Shown here: positions 26,228-36,639 of the stretch, piece after piece
How the letters are laid out: every line of letters starts with the position of its first letter
Position numbering within the stretch: position 1 is the first letter of the stretch
Origin: Azospirillum sp. B21
GTDB taxonomy: Bacteria; Pseudomonadota; Alphaproteobacteria; Azospirillales; Azospirillaceae
Length of the DNA stretch: 64,000 nt
Direction of reading: 5' to 3'
Assembly: GCF_008364825.1 (NCBI RefSeq)
Contig: NZ_VTTO01000004.1
Coordinates: forward strand, 263,202-327,201
Position numbers and translations under genes: made by a program
Notes under the pieces: model-generated
What the model saw: only the letters and a program-made list of their open reading frames with translations
Database searches by the model: none
What the model was told of the DNA's origin: nothing

Positions 26228-26231
<4 letters not shown>
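25362..26231 (+). CDS. lptA: LPS transport periplasmic protein LptA
   Basis: A 289-residue periplasmic bridge protein (OstA/LptA fold) with a clear signal peptide ending in APAMAQ (cleavage near residue 35). The beta-jellyroll repeats show as VEINADQAIEW, VRAYVARGNASA, VADGNVRIV and VLIGNVRITRGDNQLNGEAAEMN, the last being the typical LptA/OstA motif. GTG start in a 4-bp overlap with lptC, and the stop overlaps the lptB GTG, so the three are translationally coupled. It is longer than E. coli LptA, as in other alphaproteobacteria. Confidence 0.92.
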
Positions 26232-27019
<788 letters not shown>

Positions 27020-27052
27020 CCCTCCGTTTCCACTGGTCCCGGTTCAACAGCC

Positions 27053-28669
27053 ATGGCGCTTGCTCAACGTCTCGACCTTCGACAAGCCCAGACCCTGGTG
27101 ATGACGCCGCAGCTGCAGCAGGCGATCAAGCTGCTGCAGTTGTCGAACATCGAACTGTCGGACTTCGTCGACCGCGAGATCGAGCAGAACCCTCTGCTGG
27201 AGCGCGACAGCGGCCCCGGTGACGGCGGCAGCGACCCTGTGGGCGACGGGGCCGGCGGCGAGGCGCCGGGTGGGCTCGACGGTCCCGGCGGCATGGAGGC
27301 GAACGGCCTCAGCATCGACGGGCTGAACGGCCGCGACGACGGGCCGGGTCTGGCCCCGTCCGACGGGCGCACCCGCGACACGGTGGAGATGACGTCCTCC
27401 GACACGCTGGCCTCTTCGTCGGAGGCGCCGCTCGACACCGATTTCGAGAATGTCTACGGCGACGACCGCTTTTCCGACGGGTCGGACGGCGGCAGCGAGG
27501 TCTACGGGGCCTATGGCGAGCGCGGCGGACGCAGCGGCTTCGACGATGACGACAGCAACCTCGAAGCGACGCTGACCAGCGAAAAGAACCTGCGCGACCA
27601 CCTGACCGAGCAGCTGAAGATCGACCTGCCCGACCTGGGCGACCAGCTGATCGGGCTGGCCCTGATCGACATGCTGGACGAGGCCGGCTGGCTGGTCGGC
27701 TTCGACGCCCAGGCGCTGGCCGAGCAGCTGGGCTGCGGGGCGGACCGGGTGGAGCGGGTTCTGGCCGCCTGCCAGCGCTTCGACCCGCCCGGCATCTTCG
27801 CGCGGTCGCTGAAGGAATGCCTGGCGATCCAGCTGCGCGAGAAGAACCGGCTGGACCCGGCGATGGCGGCGCTGCTCGACAACCTGGAGCTTCTGGCCGC
27901 CCGCAACCTGCCTGCCATCATGAAGGTCTGCGGCGTCGATGCCGAGGACGTCGCCGACATGGTCGCCGACATCCGCAAGCTGAACCCGAAGCCGGCGCTG
28001 GCCTTCGACCATACCCCGGCCCAGCTGGTCACCCCCGACATCCTGATGCGCGCCAATCCCGGCGGCGGCTGGCTGATCGACCTGAACCCGGACACGCTGC
28101 CGCGGGTGCTGGTCAACCACCGCTATTTCGCCCGCATCTCCGACAGCGCCAAGTCGAAGGCCGACAAGGAGTATCTCTCCGAGCGGTTCCAGTCGGCGAA
28201 CTGGCTGGTCAAGTCGCTGCACCAGCGCGCCACCACCATCCTGAAGGTGGCGAGCGAGATCATCCGCCAGCAGGATGCCTTCTTCATCCATGGCGTCTCA
28301 CACCTGCGGCCGCTGATCCTGCGCGACATCGCCGAGGCCATCGGCATGCATGAGAGCACCGTCAGCCGCGTCACCACCAACAAGTTCATGGCGACTCCGC
28401 GTGGCGTCTTCGAGCTGAAATACTTCTTCACCTCCGCCATCCAGAGTGCTGACGGCCAAGCCTCCCACTCCGCCGAAGCGGTTCGGCACCGCATCAAGAC
28501 GATGATCGATGCCGAGAAGCCGGACGACGTGCTGTCGGACGACAAACTGGTGGAGATTCTCCGTGCCGAAGGGATCGACATTGCGCGAAGGACGGTCGCG
28601 AAGTATCGTGAAGCGATGAAAATACCGTCATCGGTGCAGCGACGCCGTGCCAAGATGTCACGCATGTAG
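27053..28669 (+). CDS. rpoN: RNA polymerase sigma-54 factor
   Basis: A 538-residue sigma-54 that directs transcription of nitrogen and other regulons from -24/-12 promoters with enhancer-binding ATPases. Region I is Gln/Leu-rich (LVMTPQLQQAIKLLQLSNIEL). A long acidic, Gly/Asp-rich region II (about residues 50-175) is followed by the core-binding domain, the HTH (ESTVSRVTTNKFM) and the C-terminal RpoN box ARRTVAKYREAM. Its placement with lptB, hpf and ptsN is standard. The expanded acidic region II is typical of alphaproteobacterial forms. Confidence 0.97.
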   Translation: MALAQRLDLRQAQTLVMTPQLQQAIKLLQLSNIELSDFVDREIEQNPLLERDSGPGDGGSDPVGDGAGGEAPGGLDGPGGMEANGLSIDGLNGRDDGPGLAPSDGRTRDTVEMTSSDTLASSSEAPLDTDFENVYGDDRFSDGSDGGSEVYGAYGERGGRSGFDDDDSNLEATLTSEKNLRDHLTEQLKIDLPDLGDQLIGLALIDMLDEAGWLVGFDAQALAEQLGCGADRVERVLAACQRFDPPGIFARSLKECLAIQLREKNRLDPAMAALLDNLELLAARNLPAIMKVCGVDAEDVADMVADIRKLNPKPALAFDHTPAQLVTPDILMRANPGGGWLIDLNPDTLPRVLVNHRYFARISDSAKSKADKEYLSERFQSANWLVKSLHQRATTILKVASEIIRQQDAFFIHGVSHLRPLILRDIAEAIGMHESTVSRVTTNKFMATPRGVFELKYFFTSAIQSADGQASHSAEAVRHRIKTMIDAEKPDDVLSDDKLVEILRAEGIDIARRTVAKYREAMKIPSSVQRRRAKMSRM

Positions 28670-28694
28670 GCAGGTCGGGCGGGGGAGGGCTCGA

Positions 28695-28723
28695 TTGACA
28701 GTCCGATAGCCCTTGCCTATCGT
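28695..28723 (+). promoter_or_regulatory. Sigma-70-type promoter upstream of hpf
   Basis: A perfect TTGACA (28695-28700) with exactly 17 bp to TATCGT (28718-28723), 26 bp after the rpoN stop and 84 bp before hpf. It should give hpf-ptsN expression independent of the lpt-rpoN transcript. Confidence 0.6.
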
Positions 28724-28807
28724 CCCGGCCCGCACGCGGTGGACCGCATCTCCACACGTCGTCTCTACACCGTCCCCAGCGGACCAATTTTTTGGAAACG
28801 TTCCACC

Positions 28808-29398
28808 ATGCAACTCACCGTCAAAGGCAAGCAGCTCGACGTGGGCGACGCTCTGCGCACCCATGTGGCCGATAGCCTGAGCGCCGTCGTCGGCAAGTAC
28901 TTCGACAAGCCGATCGAAGCGACCGTGATCCTGACCAAGGACGCGCACCTCTACAAGGCAGACATCCAGGCCCATGTGGGCCGCGGCATCATGCTGCAGA
29001 GTGCCGGTGACGCCACCGAGCCGTATCCGGCCTTCGACATCGCCTGCGAGAAGCTGGCGAAGCGCCTGCGCCGCTACAAGCGCCGCCTGCGCGACCACCA
29101 CGCGGCCGAGAACGGCGCCGCCATGCCCGCGAACTACCGCGTGCTGGAGGCCGACGCCGACGAGCAGCATGACGAGGTCGAGACGGTTGCCGACGGCGCC
29201 CATCAGCCGATGGTCGTGGCGGAGATGGAGACGAGCATCGCCACCCTGTCGGTCAGCGAGGCGGTGATGCGCCTGGAGCTGGCGCAGGCCCCCGCCCTGA
29301 TGTTCCACAACGGTGCGCATGGCCGCCTGAACATGGTCTATCGCCGCGCCGACGGGAACATCGGCTGGGTCGATCCGGCGGAGAAGGCCGGCGCCTGA
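28808..29398 (+). CDS. hpf: Ribosome hibernation-promoting factor, long form
   Basis: A 196-residue long-type HPF. The N-terminal RaiA/HPF domain (MQLTVKGKQLDVGDALRTHV to the basic helix RLRRYKRRLRDH, about residues 1-100) blocks the decoding centre. An acidic linker leads to the C-terminal dimerisation domain (ATLSVSEAVMRLELAQAPALMF, GRLNMVYRRADGNIGW), which joins two 70S into an inactive 100S ribosome. The ATG at 28808 matches the family start. It has its own promoter after rpoN and is followed by ptsN. Confidence 0.95.
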   Translation: MQLTVKGKQLDVGDALRTHVADSLSAVVGKYFDKPIEATVILTKDAHLYKADIQAHVGRGIMLQSAGDATEPYPAFDIACEKLAKRLRRYKRRLRDHHAAENGAAMPANYRVLEADADEQHDEVETVADGAHQPMVVAEMETSIATLSVSEAVMRLELAQAPALMFHNGAHGRLNMVYRRADGNIGWVDPAEKAGA

Positions 29399-29432
29399 CG
29401 GCGCCGACCCGTACCCCTGGTCTAGAAGCGTC

Positions 29433-29891
29433 ATGCTCGACCTCATCTCTCCGCACGCCATCCTCCCGAACCTGAAGGCCAGCAACAAGAAGCAGGCCCT
29501 GCAGGAGATGGCGCGCAAAGCGTCCGAGCTGACCGGTCAGCACGAGCGGGCGATCTTCGACGTGCTTCTGGAGCGCGAAAGGCTGGGCACGACCGGCGTG
29601 GGCCATGGCATCGCCATCCCGCACGGCAAGCTGTCCAGCCTGGACCGCGTCCACGGCGTCTTCGCCCGCTTGGAGCGGCCCATCGATTTCGACGCGATCG
29701 ATGAGCAGCCGGTCGATCTGATCTTCCTCCTCCTCGCCCCGGAACAGGCGGGTGCCGACCATCTGAAGGCTCTGGCCCGCGTCTCGCGCCTTCTGCGGGA
29801 CCAGTCCATGTGCGAAAAGCTGCGCGGAGCCCAATCCGGCGACGCGATGTACGCGCTTCTGACCCAGCACGAGCCGAGCCCGTCCAACTGA
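29433..29891 (+). CDS. ptsN: Nitrogen-regulatory PTS protein EIIA(Ntr)
   Basis: A 152-residue EIIA of the fructose/mannitol type, the terminal phosphoacceptor of the PTS-Ntr relay from PtsP (EI-Ntr, also in this window at 34120) through NPr. The phosphorylated residue is His64 in GHGIAIPHGKL. It regulates potassium transport, nitrogen and carbon responses rather than sugar uptake. It ends the rpoN-hpf-ptsN cluster, and a strong terminator follows. The NPr gene (ptsO) is not in the window. Confidence 0.95.
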   Translation: MLDLISPHAILPNLKASNKKQALQEMARKASELTGQHERAIFDVLLERERLGTTGVGHGIAIPHGKLSSLDRVHGVFARLERPIDFDAIDEQPVDLIFLLLAPEQAGADHLKALARVSRLLRDQSMCEKLRGAQSGDAMYALLTQHEPSPSN

Positions 29892-29920
29892 CCGGCCGCC
29901 AGTGCGGGAACAGGATGCCG

Positions 29921-29960
29921 AAAGGGCCGCTGCACGGGCTGTGCGCGGCCCTTTTTCTTT
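29921..29960 (+). terminator. Rho-independent terminator after ptsN
   Basis: A 10-bp stem AAAGGGCCGC (29921-29930) with GCGGCCCTTT (29945-29954) followed by a T-rich tail TTTTTCTTT, 30 bp after the ptsN stop. It closes the rpoN cluster. Confidence 0.88.
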
Positions 29961-30043
29961 CGGGTCGGATGCACCAAGTGGTGTGGGGCCGGACGGGCTG
30001 GTAGGATACCGACAAGCCGACACGACCAACGGGGGCCAAGGCC

Positions 30044-30589
30044 ATGGCGGGCATATCGCGCAAGCCGTGGATTTCGCCGCAGGACTATCTCGCCGCCGAG
30101 CGGACGGCTGAGGCCCGCCATGAGTATGTCGACGGCGAGATCTTCGCCATGGTCGGGGCGAGCCGCCGGCATGCGACCATCGTCGGCAACCTGTTCGTCG
30201 CCCTGCGGCAGGCCGCCCGCGCCCGCGGTTGCCAGGCTTACGCCAATGACGTGAAGGTCAGGGTGGAGGCGGCGAACGCCTTCTACTATCCCGACCTCGT
30301 CGCGACCTGCGCCGGTGGCGACGACGATCCCTATGTGGTCAAGGACCCGGTGCTGGTCGTGGAGGTTCTCTCCGACAGCACCGAGGCCATCGACCGCCGC
30401 GAGAAGCGGACCAACTACCAGAAAATTCCGTCTTTGCGCGAAATCGTCCTGGTCTCGCAGACCGAACGCCTGGTGGAGGTGTACCGCCGCGACGGTGCCG
30501 GCTGGACCGTCGACGTGGTGCGCGACGGGCCGGTCATGCTGGCCTCTCTGGACCTGACCGTTCCTCTGGAATCTGTGTACGAGGACTGA
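30044..30589 (+). CDS. Uma2 family endonuclease-like protein
   Basis: A 181-residue Uma2 (DUF820) protein with a PD-(D/E)xK nuclease fold. The core is visible as YLAAERTAEARHEYVDGEIFAM, the catalytic Asp in YYPDLVATC, VLVVEVLSDST with the catalytic Glu, and REKRTNYQKI. These genes are abundant in cyanobacteria and scattered in proteobacteria, often as solitary mobile-looking units of unknown role. It stands alone between the ptsN terminator and a REP-type repeat, consistent with insertion into an otherwise conserved region. Confidence 0.88.
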   Translation: MAGISRKPWISPQDYLAAERTAEARHEYVDGEIFAMVGASRRHATIVGNLFVALRQAARARGCQAYANDVKVRVEAANAFYYPDLVATCAGGDDDPYVVKDPVLVVEVLSDSTEAIDRREKRTNYQKIPSLREIVLVSQTERLVEVYRRDGAGWTVDVVRDGPVMLASLDLTVPLESVYED

Positions 30590-30627
30590 AAGCAAGCCGC
30601 GCTCTATAAAAGCGCACTCTCTTCGGT

Positions 30628-30711
30628 CGTCATCCCCGCGAAGGCGGGGATCCAGGCTTGCGGTTCAAGTCCCTGAGACGGCTGGATTCCGGCCTTCGCG
30701 GGGATGACGGT
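30628..30711. repeat. REP-type inverted repeat (CATCCCCGCGAAGG family)
   Basis: Left arm 30628-30656 and right arm 30681-30711 are near-perfect inverted copies (GTCATCCCCGCGAAGG ... CCTTCGCGGGGATGAC), and each arm also contains its own small GGCGGGG/CCCCGC foldback. This is a widespread intergenic palindrome in alphaproteobacteria, unrelated to the CCCTCTCCCC pairs. It lies between the convergent Uma2 and ubiG genes. Confidence 0.85.
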
Positions 30712-30750
30712 CGAGGCGAGGAGGCATCGTCTTTGGTCGAGCGGCGGTCC

Positions 30751-31545
30751 TCATCCCCGCTCCGCCCAGCCCATGTAGTTCACGTCCAGATCGCGCGCGT
30801 TCAGGCGGAACTCGTCGCTCAGCGGGTTGTACGTGATGCCGGTCAGGTCGCGTACGCTCAGCCCGTACGTGCGTACGGCGGCGTTCAGTTCGGACGGGCG
30901 CAGGAACTGGCGCCAGTTGTGGGTGCCGCGCGGCAGCCAGCGCAGGATGTACTCCGCCCCGACGATGGCGAGAGCGAAGGATTTCGGCGTGCGGTTCAGC
31001 GTCGCCAGGAACAGGACGCCGCCGGGGGCCAGCAGGTCGGACAGCGACTTCACGAACAGGTTCACGTCGGCGACATGTTCGATCACCTCCATCGCCAGCA
31101 CCACGTCGAACTTTTCGCCGCTGGCCGCCAATGCCTCGGCGGTGGTGGCCCGGTAGTCGACGGTCGTGCCGGTCTCGGCGGCATGGGTGGCGGCGGTCTT
31201 GATGTTCTTCTCCGACGCGTCGACGCCGACCACGGTGGCGCCCATCCGCGCGATCGGTTCGGCCAGCAGGCCGCCGCCGCAGCCGATGTCGACCACGCGC
31301 AGGCCTGCCAGCGGATTGGGCGCCAGGGGGTCGCGGCCCAAACGCTTGCACACGGCATCGCGGATGTAGGTCAGGCGCAGCGGGTTCAGCCGGTGCAGCG
31401 GCTTGAACTTGCCGGTCGGATCCCACCACTCGGCGGCGATGGCGGAGAAGCGGGCGACATCCTCCGGGTCCACGGTTCCACCCCCGACTCCACCCGCCGG
31501 AGCGGTTGCGGACGCGTGCGGGAAGGCGGAGGATGAGGCGGTCAT
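30751..31545 (-). CDS. ubiG: Ubiquinone biosynthesis O-methyltransferase
   Basis: A 264-residue class I SAM methyltransferase that performs both O-methylations of ubiquinone synthesis. It has the diagnostic N-terminal [22 protein letters not shown] motif [17 protein letters not shown] and the post-I acidic residue VGVDAS. The UbiG segments EVIEHVADV and [14 protein letters not shown] are also present. The ATG at 31545 gives the usual length. It is divergent from lysC across 183 bp, an arrangement common in alphaproteobacteria. Confidence 0.96.
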   Translation of the reverse strand: MTASSSAFPHASATAPAGGVGGGTVDPEDVARFSAIAAEWWDPTGKFKPLHRLNPLRLTYIRDAVCKRLGRDPLAPNPLAGLRVVDIGCGGGLLAEPIARMGATVVGVDASEKNIKTAATHAAETGTTVDYRATTAEALAASGEKFDVVLAMEVIEHVADVNLFVKSLSDLLAPGGVLFLATLNRTPKSFALAIVGAEYILRWLPRGTHNWRQFLRPSELNAAVRTYGLSVRDLTGITYNPLSDEFRLNARDLDVNYMGWAERG

Positions 31546-31728
31546 GGTGAAAATCCGTAAACAGGGTGGCGGGACGGGTGCGGGCAACTTGCCTCGCTTC
31601 CACTGACGGAGTATGGATACGCCGCCCCGCGCCGGCAACGGTGGAGCGGGGGTGCGCTCCGCCGACCCGCATGATCCAGATGGCATGATCCAGATGGCAT
31701 GACCGGGCGGCCAGACATGGTGTGAGGT

Positions 31729-32964
31729 ATGGCGCGGATCGTCCTGAAGTTCGGAGGCACGTCGGTCGGCGACATCGACCGCATCAAGAACGTGGCCCGG
31801 AAGGTCGAGCAGGAAGTCAAGGCGGGGCATCAGGTCGCCGTCGTCGTGTCGGCGATGTCCGGCGTGACCAACCAGCTCGTCAAATATTGCAACGACATCG
31901 ACAAGCTGCATGACGCGCGCGAATACGACGCGGTCGTCGCCAGCGGCGAGCAGGTGACCTCCGGTCTCCTGGCCGTCGCCCTGCAGTCGCTCGGCATTCC
32001 CGCCCGCTCCTGGGCGGGCTGGCAGATTCCGATCCGCACCGACGACACGCACGGCAAAGCGCGCATCGTCTCCATCGACACCAGCGAGATGGAAAAGTCC
32101 CTGCAGACCGGCGAAGTCGCCGTGGTCGCGGGCTTCCAGGGCGTGTCGAACGAGGGCCGCATCACCACGCTGGGCCGCGGCGGCTCCGACACCTCGGCGG
32201 TGGCGCTGGCTGCGGCGGTGAAGGCCGACCGCTGCGACATCTACACCGACGTCGACGGCGTCTACACCACCGACCCGCGCATCGTCTCCAAGGCGCGCAA
32301 GCTCGACAAGATCACCTATGAGGAGATGCTCGAGCTGGCCTCGCAGGGGGCTAAGGTGCTTCAGACCCGCTCGGTTGAGATGGCGATGAACCACCGCGTG
32401 CGCGTGCAGGTGCTGTCCAGCTTCGAAGCGGCGGCGGGCAGCTCGCTTCCCGGAACCCTGGTTGTTGACGAGGACGAGATCGTGGAAAAGGAAGTTGTTA
32501 GCGGCATCGCCTACAGCCGCGACGAGGCGAAGATCACCCTGGTGGGCGTCGCCGACCAGCCGGGCGTCGCCGCCGCCATCTTCGGTCCGCTGACCGACAA
32601 CGCCGTCAACGTCGACATGATCGTCCAGAACGTGTCGGAAGACGGCAAGTCCACCGACATGACCTTCACCGTCGGCAAGGCCGATCTGGCCCGCGGCGTG
32701 AAGGTGCTGGAGGACGCGCAGTCCACCCTGAACTACAAGCGCATCGTGTCCGATGCCAACGTGGTCAAGGTGTCGGTCATCGGCGTCGGCATGCGCAGCC
32801 ACGCCGGCGTCGCCCAGCGCATGTTCAAGGCGCTGGCCGACAAGGGCATCAACATCCAGGTCATCTCGACCTCGGAGATCAAGATTTCGGTCCTGATCGC
32901 CGAAGAGTATGCGGAGCTGGCGCTGCGCGCCCTGCACACCGCCTACGGCCTGGACGCCGCCTGA
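31729..32964 (+). CDS. lysC: Aspartate kinase
   Basis: A 411-residue aspartokinase for the first step of the Lys, Thr, Met and diaminopimelate pathway. The N-terminal amino acid kinase domain has KFGGTSVG (residues 5-12), [18 protein letters not shown] and the aspartate region [12 protein letters not shown]. Two C-terminal ACT domains (from about residue 265) bind the feedback effectors Lys and Thr. The length and ACT pair fit the single monofunctional alphaproteobacterial enzyme. A gene for nitronate monooxygenase follows 53 bp later, then ptsP. Confidence 0.97.
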   Translation: MARIVLKFGGTSVGDIDRIKNVARKVEQEVKAGHQVAVVVSAMSGVTNQLVKYCNDIDKLHDAREYDAVVASGEQVTSGLLAVALQSLGIPARSWAGWQIPIRTDDTHGKARIVSIDTSEMEKSLQTGEVAVVAGFQGVSNEGRITTLGRGGSDTSAVALAAAVKADRCDIYTDVDGVYTTDPRIVSKARKLDKITYEEMLELASQGAKVLQTRSVEMAMNHRVRVQVLSSFEAAAGSSLPGTLVVDEDEIVEKEVVSGIAYSRDEAKITLVGVADQPGVAAAIFGPLTDNAVNVDMIVQNVSEDGKSTDMTFTVGKADLARGVKVLEDAQSTLNYKRIVSDANVVKVSVIGVGMRSHAGVAQRMFKALADKGINIQVISTSEIKISVLIAEEYAELALRALHTAYGLDAA

Positions 32965-33017
32965 GTGCAGGTGGGGACCCGGGTGCCGGGGACCGCAACA
33001 GCAGGAAAGGGCCGGCC

Positions 33018-34115
33018 ATGACCGACGCCACATCATACGCGGCGGCAGCATCGGCCCGGCTCGACCGGCTCTGGCAGCGGGGCCGGGACTTCCTCGGCAC
33101 CCGCACCGCCGTGATGGGCGGAGCCATGAGCTGGGTGTCGGAACGCCACCTCGTCTCCGCCATCTCCAACGCCGGCGGTTTCGGCGTGCTGGCCTGCGGC
33201 TCGATGGCCCCGGACCAGCTGGCGGTGGAGATCGCCGGCACCCGGGCGCTGACCGACAAGCCGTTCGGCGTCAACGTCATCAACATGCACCCGGCGCTGG
33301 ACCAGCTGATCGATGTCTGCCGCGAGCAGGGCGTCGGCCATGTGGTCGTCGCCGGCGGCCTGCCGACCGGCGCCACCCTGCGCCGCATCAAGGACGGCGG
33401 GGCCAGGGCGATGGCCTTTGCCCCCACGCTGGGGGCCGGCCGCCGGCTGGTGAAGCAGGGCGCCGACGCACTGGTGATCGAGGGAACCGAGGCCGGCGGC
33501 CATATCGGTCCGGTCTCCACCACCGTGCTGGCCCAGGAAATCCTGCCCGACCTGCGCGAGGTGCCGGTGTTCGTCGCCGGCGGCATCGGCCGGGGCGAGG
33601 CCATCCTCTCCTATCTGGAACTGGGGGCGGCCGGCGTGCAGGTCGGCACCCGCTTCGTCTGCGCCACCGAATGCGTGGCCCATCCCAATTTCAAGCAGGC
33701 CTTCATCCGGGCCTCCGCCCGCGACGCCCAGCCCTCGGTGCAGATCGACCCGCGCTTTCCGGTGATCCCGGTGCGGGCGCTGGCGAACGAGGCATCGAAG
33801 CGCTTCATGGAATTCCAGCGCGACATCATCGCCAGGGTCGACTCCGGCGTCATGAGCCGCGACGAAGGCATGCTGGAGATCGAACATTTCTGGGCCGGTG
33901 CGCTGCGCCGCGCGGTCATCGAGGGCGACGTGGAGAACGGCTCCCTCATGGCCGGGCAGAGCGTCGGTCTGGTCACCCGCGAACAACCGGTGGCGGACAT
34001 CCTTGCCGAATTGATCGCCCAGGCCGAATCGGCGCTGGCACGGCGGGCGAGTGATGAGGCATCGTTGGGGGAAGTGGCGGGAGTGATGGCGGAGCCGCCC
34101 GTGGGAGCGCTGTAG
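33018..34115 (+). CDS. Nitronate monooxygenase family protein
   Basis: A 365-residue FMN-dependent TIM-barrel enzyme of the nitronate monooxygenase (2-nitropropane dioxygenase) family, which oxidises toxic alkyl nitronates. Features are [23 protein letters not shown] at the barrel start, GTEAGGHIG with the catalytic His, the FMN phosphate site [12 protein letters not shown] and [13 protein letters not shown]. An SD-like AGGAAAGG precedes the ATG. It lies between lysC and ptsP with 4 bp to ptsP, so it is probably co-transcribed with both, though no functional link is evident. Confidence 0.9.
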   Translation: MTDATSYAAAASARLDRLWQRGRDFLGTRTAVMGGAMSWVSERHLVSAISNAGGFGVLACGSMAPDQLAVEIAGTRALTDKPFGVNVINMHPALDQLIDVCREQGVGHVVVAGGLPTGATLRRIKDGGARAMAFAPTLGAGRRLVKQGADALVIEGTEAGGHIGPVSTTVLAQEILPDLREVPVFVAGGIGRGEAILSYLELGAAGVQVGTRFVCATECVAHPNFKQAFIRASARDAQPSVQIDPRFPVIPVRALANEASKRFMEFQRDIIARVDSGVMSRDEGMLEIEHFWAGALRRAVIEGDVENGSLMAGQSVGLVTREQPVADILAELIAQAESALARRASDEASLGEVAGVMAEPPVGAL

Positions 34116-34119
34116 CGAT

Positions 34120-36450
34120 ATGACGGACACCCTCGACACGGCAGCCGGCGATGGTGGTATGGGCGGCGGTATGGGCGGGGGCATGCATCCCCGGTTCGAC
34201 GGCACCTCGTCGCGCCGGCTGCTCGCCCGGCTGCGCGACATCATGGCCGGATCGGGGTCGGGGCAGGACCGGCTGGACAAGATCGTCACGCTGATCGCGG
34301 CGGAGATGAAGGCCGACGTCTGCTCCTGCTACATCATGCGGGCCGGCGAGGTGCTGGAGCTGTTCTCCACCGAAGGCCTGAACAAGACCGCCGTCCACAA
34401 CACCCGGCTCAGGGTGGGCGAGGGCATCGTCGGCTACATCGCCGGCCACGCCCGTCCGGTCGCGCTGGACAACGCACCCTCCCACCCCAGCTTCGCCTAC
34501 CGCCCGGAAACGGGGGAGGACCCGTTCCAGTCGCTGGCGGGCGTGCCGATCCTGCGCGGCAGCAAGGTGCGCGGCGTGCTGGTGATCCAGCACAAGGACC
34601 GCCGCCGCTATGTCGAGGAGGAGGTCGAAACCCTCCAGACCATCGCCATGGTCGTCGCCGAACTGGTGGCCCAGAGCGAACTGGTCAACCCGGTGGAGGT
34701 CACCACCACCGGCGATCCCGTGCTGCTGCCCGCCCGCCTGTCCGGCACGGCGATGAGCGCCGGGCTGGCCATGGGGCTGGCCGTCATCCACCGGCCGCAG
34801 CTGACCGTCCGCCAGATGGTGGCGGAGGACGCCGACGCCGAGCTGGAGCGCTTCAACACCGCGCTTCAGACCATGCACAGCGCCATCGACGATCTGCTGG
34901 AAGCGGCGTCGCTGGCGGGCTTGAGCGAACCGCGCGACATCCTGGAAACCTACCGGATGTTCGCCGAGGACCGCGGCTGGCTGTCGCGCATCCGCGAGGC
35001 GATCCGCGTCGGCCTGACGGCGGAAGCGGCGGTGCAGCAGGTGCAGAACGACACCCGCGCCCGCATGAGCCATCTGACCGATCCCTATATCCGGGAACGG
35101 CTGATGGATTTCGAGGACCTGACCAACAGGTTGCTGCAACATCTGGCCGGCAAGACCAGCGGCACCGACGGGGCCACCCTGCCGGACGACATGATCCTGG
35201 TCGCCCGCTCCATGGGGCCGGCGGAACTGCTGGATTACGACCGCACCCGGCTGCGTGGCCTGCTGCTGGAGGAAGGGTCGCCGGCCAGCCATGTCTGCAT
35301 CGTCGCCCGCGCGCTGAACATCCCGGTGGTGCAGGCGGCCGACGCGCTGAACCGGATCGAGCCGCTGGACCAGCTGATCGTCGACGGCGACCATGGGCAG
35401 GTCTTCATCCGCCCGGCCGAAGACATCCAGATGGCCTTCGCCGAGGCGGTCGCGTTGCAGCACCGCAAGGAGCAGATGTATGCGGAGATCCGCAACCTGC
35501 CTTCGGTGACGCGCGACGGGGTGCCGATCTCCATCCAGCTGAACTGCGGCCTGCTGATCGACCTGCCGCATCTGACCGCCAGCGGTGCCGAGGGAGTCGG
35601 GCTCTACCGCACCGAAATCCCTTTCATGGTCCGGGCGTCGTATCCCGACGTGAAGGCCCAGACCGACCTCTATTCCCGCATCCTGGACGAGGTCGGCGAC
35701 AAGCCGATCGTCTTCCGCACGCTGGATGTCGGCGGCGACAAGATGCTGCCCTACATGACCGGCGGCGAGGAGGAGAACCCGGCGCTGGGCTGGCGCGCGG
35801 TGCGCATCGGGCTGGACCACCCGTCGCTGCTGCGCCAGCAGTTGCGCGCGCTGCTGCTGGCCGCCGCCGGCCGGCCGCTGTCGGTGATGTTCCCGATGAT
35901 CGCCGAAGTGGCGGAGTTCGACGGCGCCCGCCGCCTGCTGGATCTGGAGCTGAAGCGGCTGGCCGCCCAGGGCATCGACCCACCGAGCGGTCTGCGCGTC
36001 GGCACGATGATCGAGGTGCCGTCGCTGTTGTGGCAACTTCCTGCGCTGTTGCCGCGGCTGGATTTCCTGTCGGTCGGCTCCAACGACCTGACCCAGTATC
36101 TGTTCGCCGCCGACCGCGGCAACCCGCGCACCTCCACCCGCTACGACCCGCTGTCGCCGTCGATGCTGTGCGTGCTGCGGCGGCTGGTGGACGAGTGCGC
36201 CAGGCACAAGGTGTCGCTGAGCATCTGCGGCGAGATGGCCGGCCGGCCGCTGGACGCCATGGCGCTGATCGGCGTCGGCTTCCGCACCCTGTCGATGTCG
36301 CCGCCGTCGGTCGGTCCGGTGAAGACCATGCTGCGTTCGATGGACGTCGGGGCGCTGCGGCAGTACATGAGCGGGCTCTACACCGGCGCCGACCACAGCC
36401 TGCGCGACAAGCTGAAGACCTTCGCCAAGGATCACGGGGTTCTGATCTGA
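34120..36450 (+). CDS. ptsP: Phosphoenolpyruvate-protein phosphotransferase, EI(Ntr)
   Basis: A 776-residue enzyme I of the nitrogen PTS. It autophosphorylates from PEP and passes phosphate via NPr to PtsN (29433). An N-terminal GAF domain (about residues 45-185) senses glutamine or 2-oxoglutarate in homologues. The PEP-utilising N-terminal domain follows, with the phospho-His region GSPASHVCIVARAL (His391), and then the TIM barrel with TLDVGGDKMLPY, GSNDLTQYLFAADRGN and the catalytic Cys motif SICGEMAG. It begins 4 bp after the nitronate monooxygenase gene. Confidence 0.96.
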   Translation: MTDTLDTAAGDGGMGGGMGGGMHPRFDGTSSRRLLARLRDIMAGSGSGQDRLDKIVTLIAAEMKADVCSCYIMRAGEVLELFSTEGLNKTAVHNTRLRVGEGIVGYIAGHARPVALDNAPSHPSFAYRPETGEDPFQSLAGVPILRGSKVRGVLVIQHKDRRRYVEEEVETLQTIAMVVAELVAQSELVNPVEVTTTGDPVLLPARLSGTAMSAGLAMGLAVIHRPQLTVRQMVAEDADAELERFNTALQTMHSAIDDLLEAASLAGLSEPRDILETYRMFAEDRGWLSRIREAIRVGLTAEAAVQQVQNDTRARMSHLTDPYIRERLMDFEDLTNRLLQHLAGKTSGTDGATLPDDMILVARSMGPAELLDYDRTRLRGLLLEEGSPASHVCIVARALNIPVVQAADALNRIEPLDQLIVDGDHGQVFIRPAEDIQMAFAEAVALQHRKEQMYAEIRNLPSVTRDGVPISIQLNCGLLIDLPHLTASGAEGVGLYRTEIPFMVRASYPDVKAQTDLYSRILDEVGDKPIVFRTLDVGGDKMLPYMTGGEEENPALGWRAVRIGLDHPSLLRQQLRALLLAAAGRPLSVMFPMIAEVAEFDGARRLLDLELKRLAAQGIDPPSGLRVGTMIEVPSLLWQLPALLPRLDFLSVGSNDLTQYLFAADRGNPRTSTRYDPLSPSMLCVLRRLVDECARHKVSLSICGEMAGRPLDAMALIGVGFRTLSMSPPSVGPVKTMLRSMDVGALRQYMSGLYTGADHSLRDKLKTFAKDHGVLI

Positions 36451-36639
36451 GGGGCCAACCTAGCCCCCAAGGCTACTCCCCAGGCCACTTGTCACGACCC
36501 GCAACCCCTGACCCGCGGTCATTGCGGTTGCGCCGCGGGGGCGGCATGTCGTACCCATTCCGCTTGTTGCATCCGCACGGATGCCCCGGTTGCGCATGAC
36601 TTTCGGCGTGCGCGCTAGTTGCGAGCAGATGGCGAGCCC

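Noticed and set aside
36571..36586. GCATCCG/CGGATGC palindrome before the rodZ-like gene, matching the hairpin at 7756
   Set aside because: Seven matching bases in each arm is too short to claim relatedness in a 64-kb GC-rich window.
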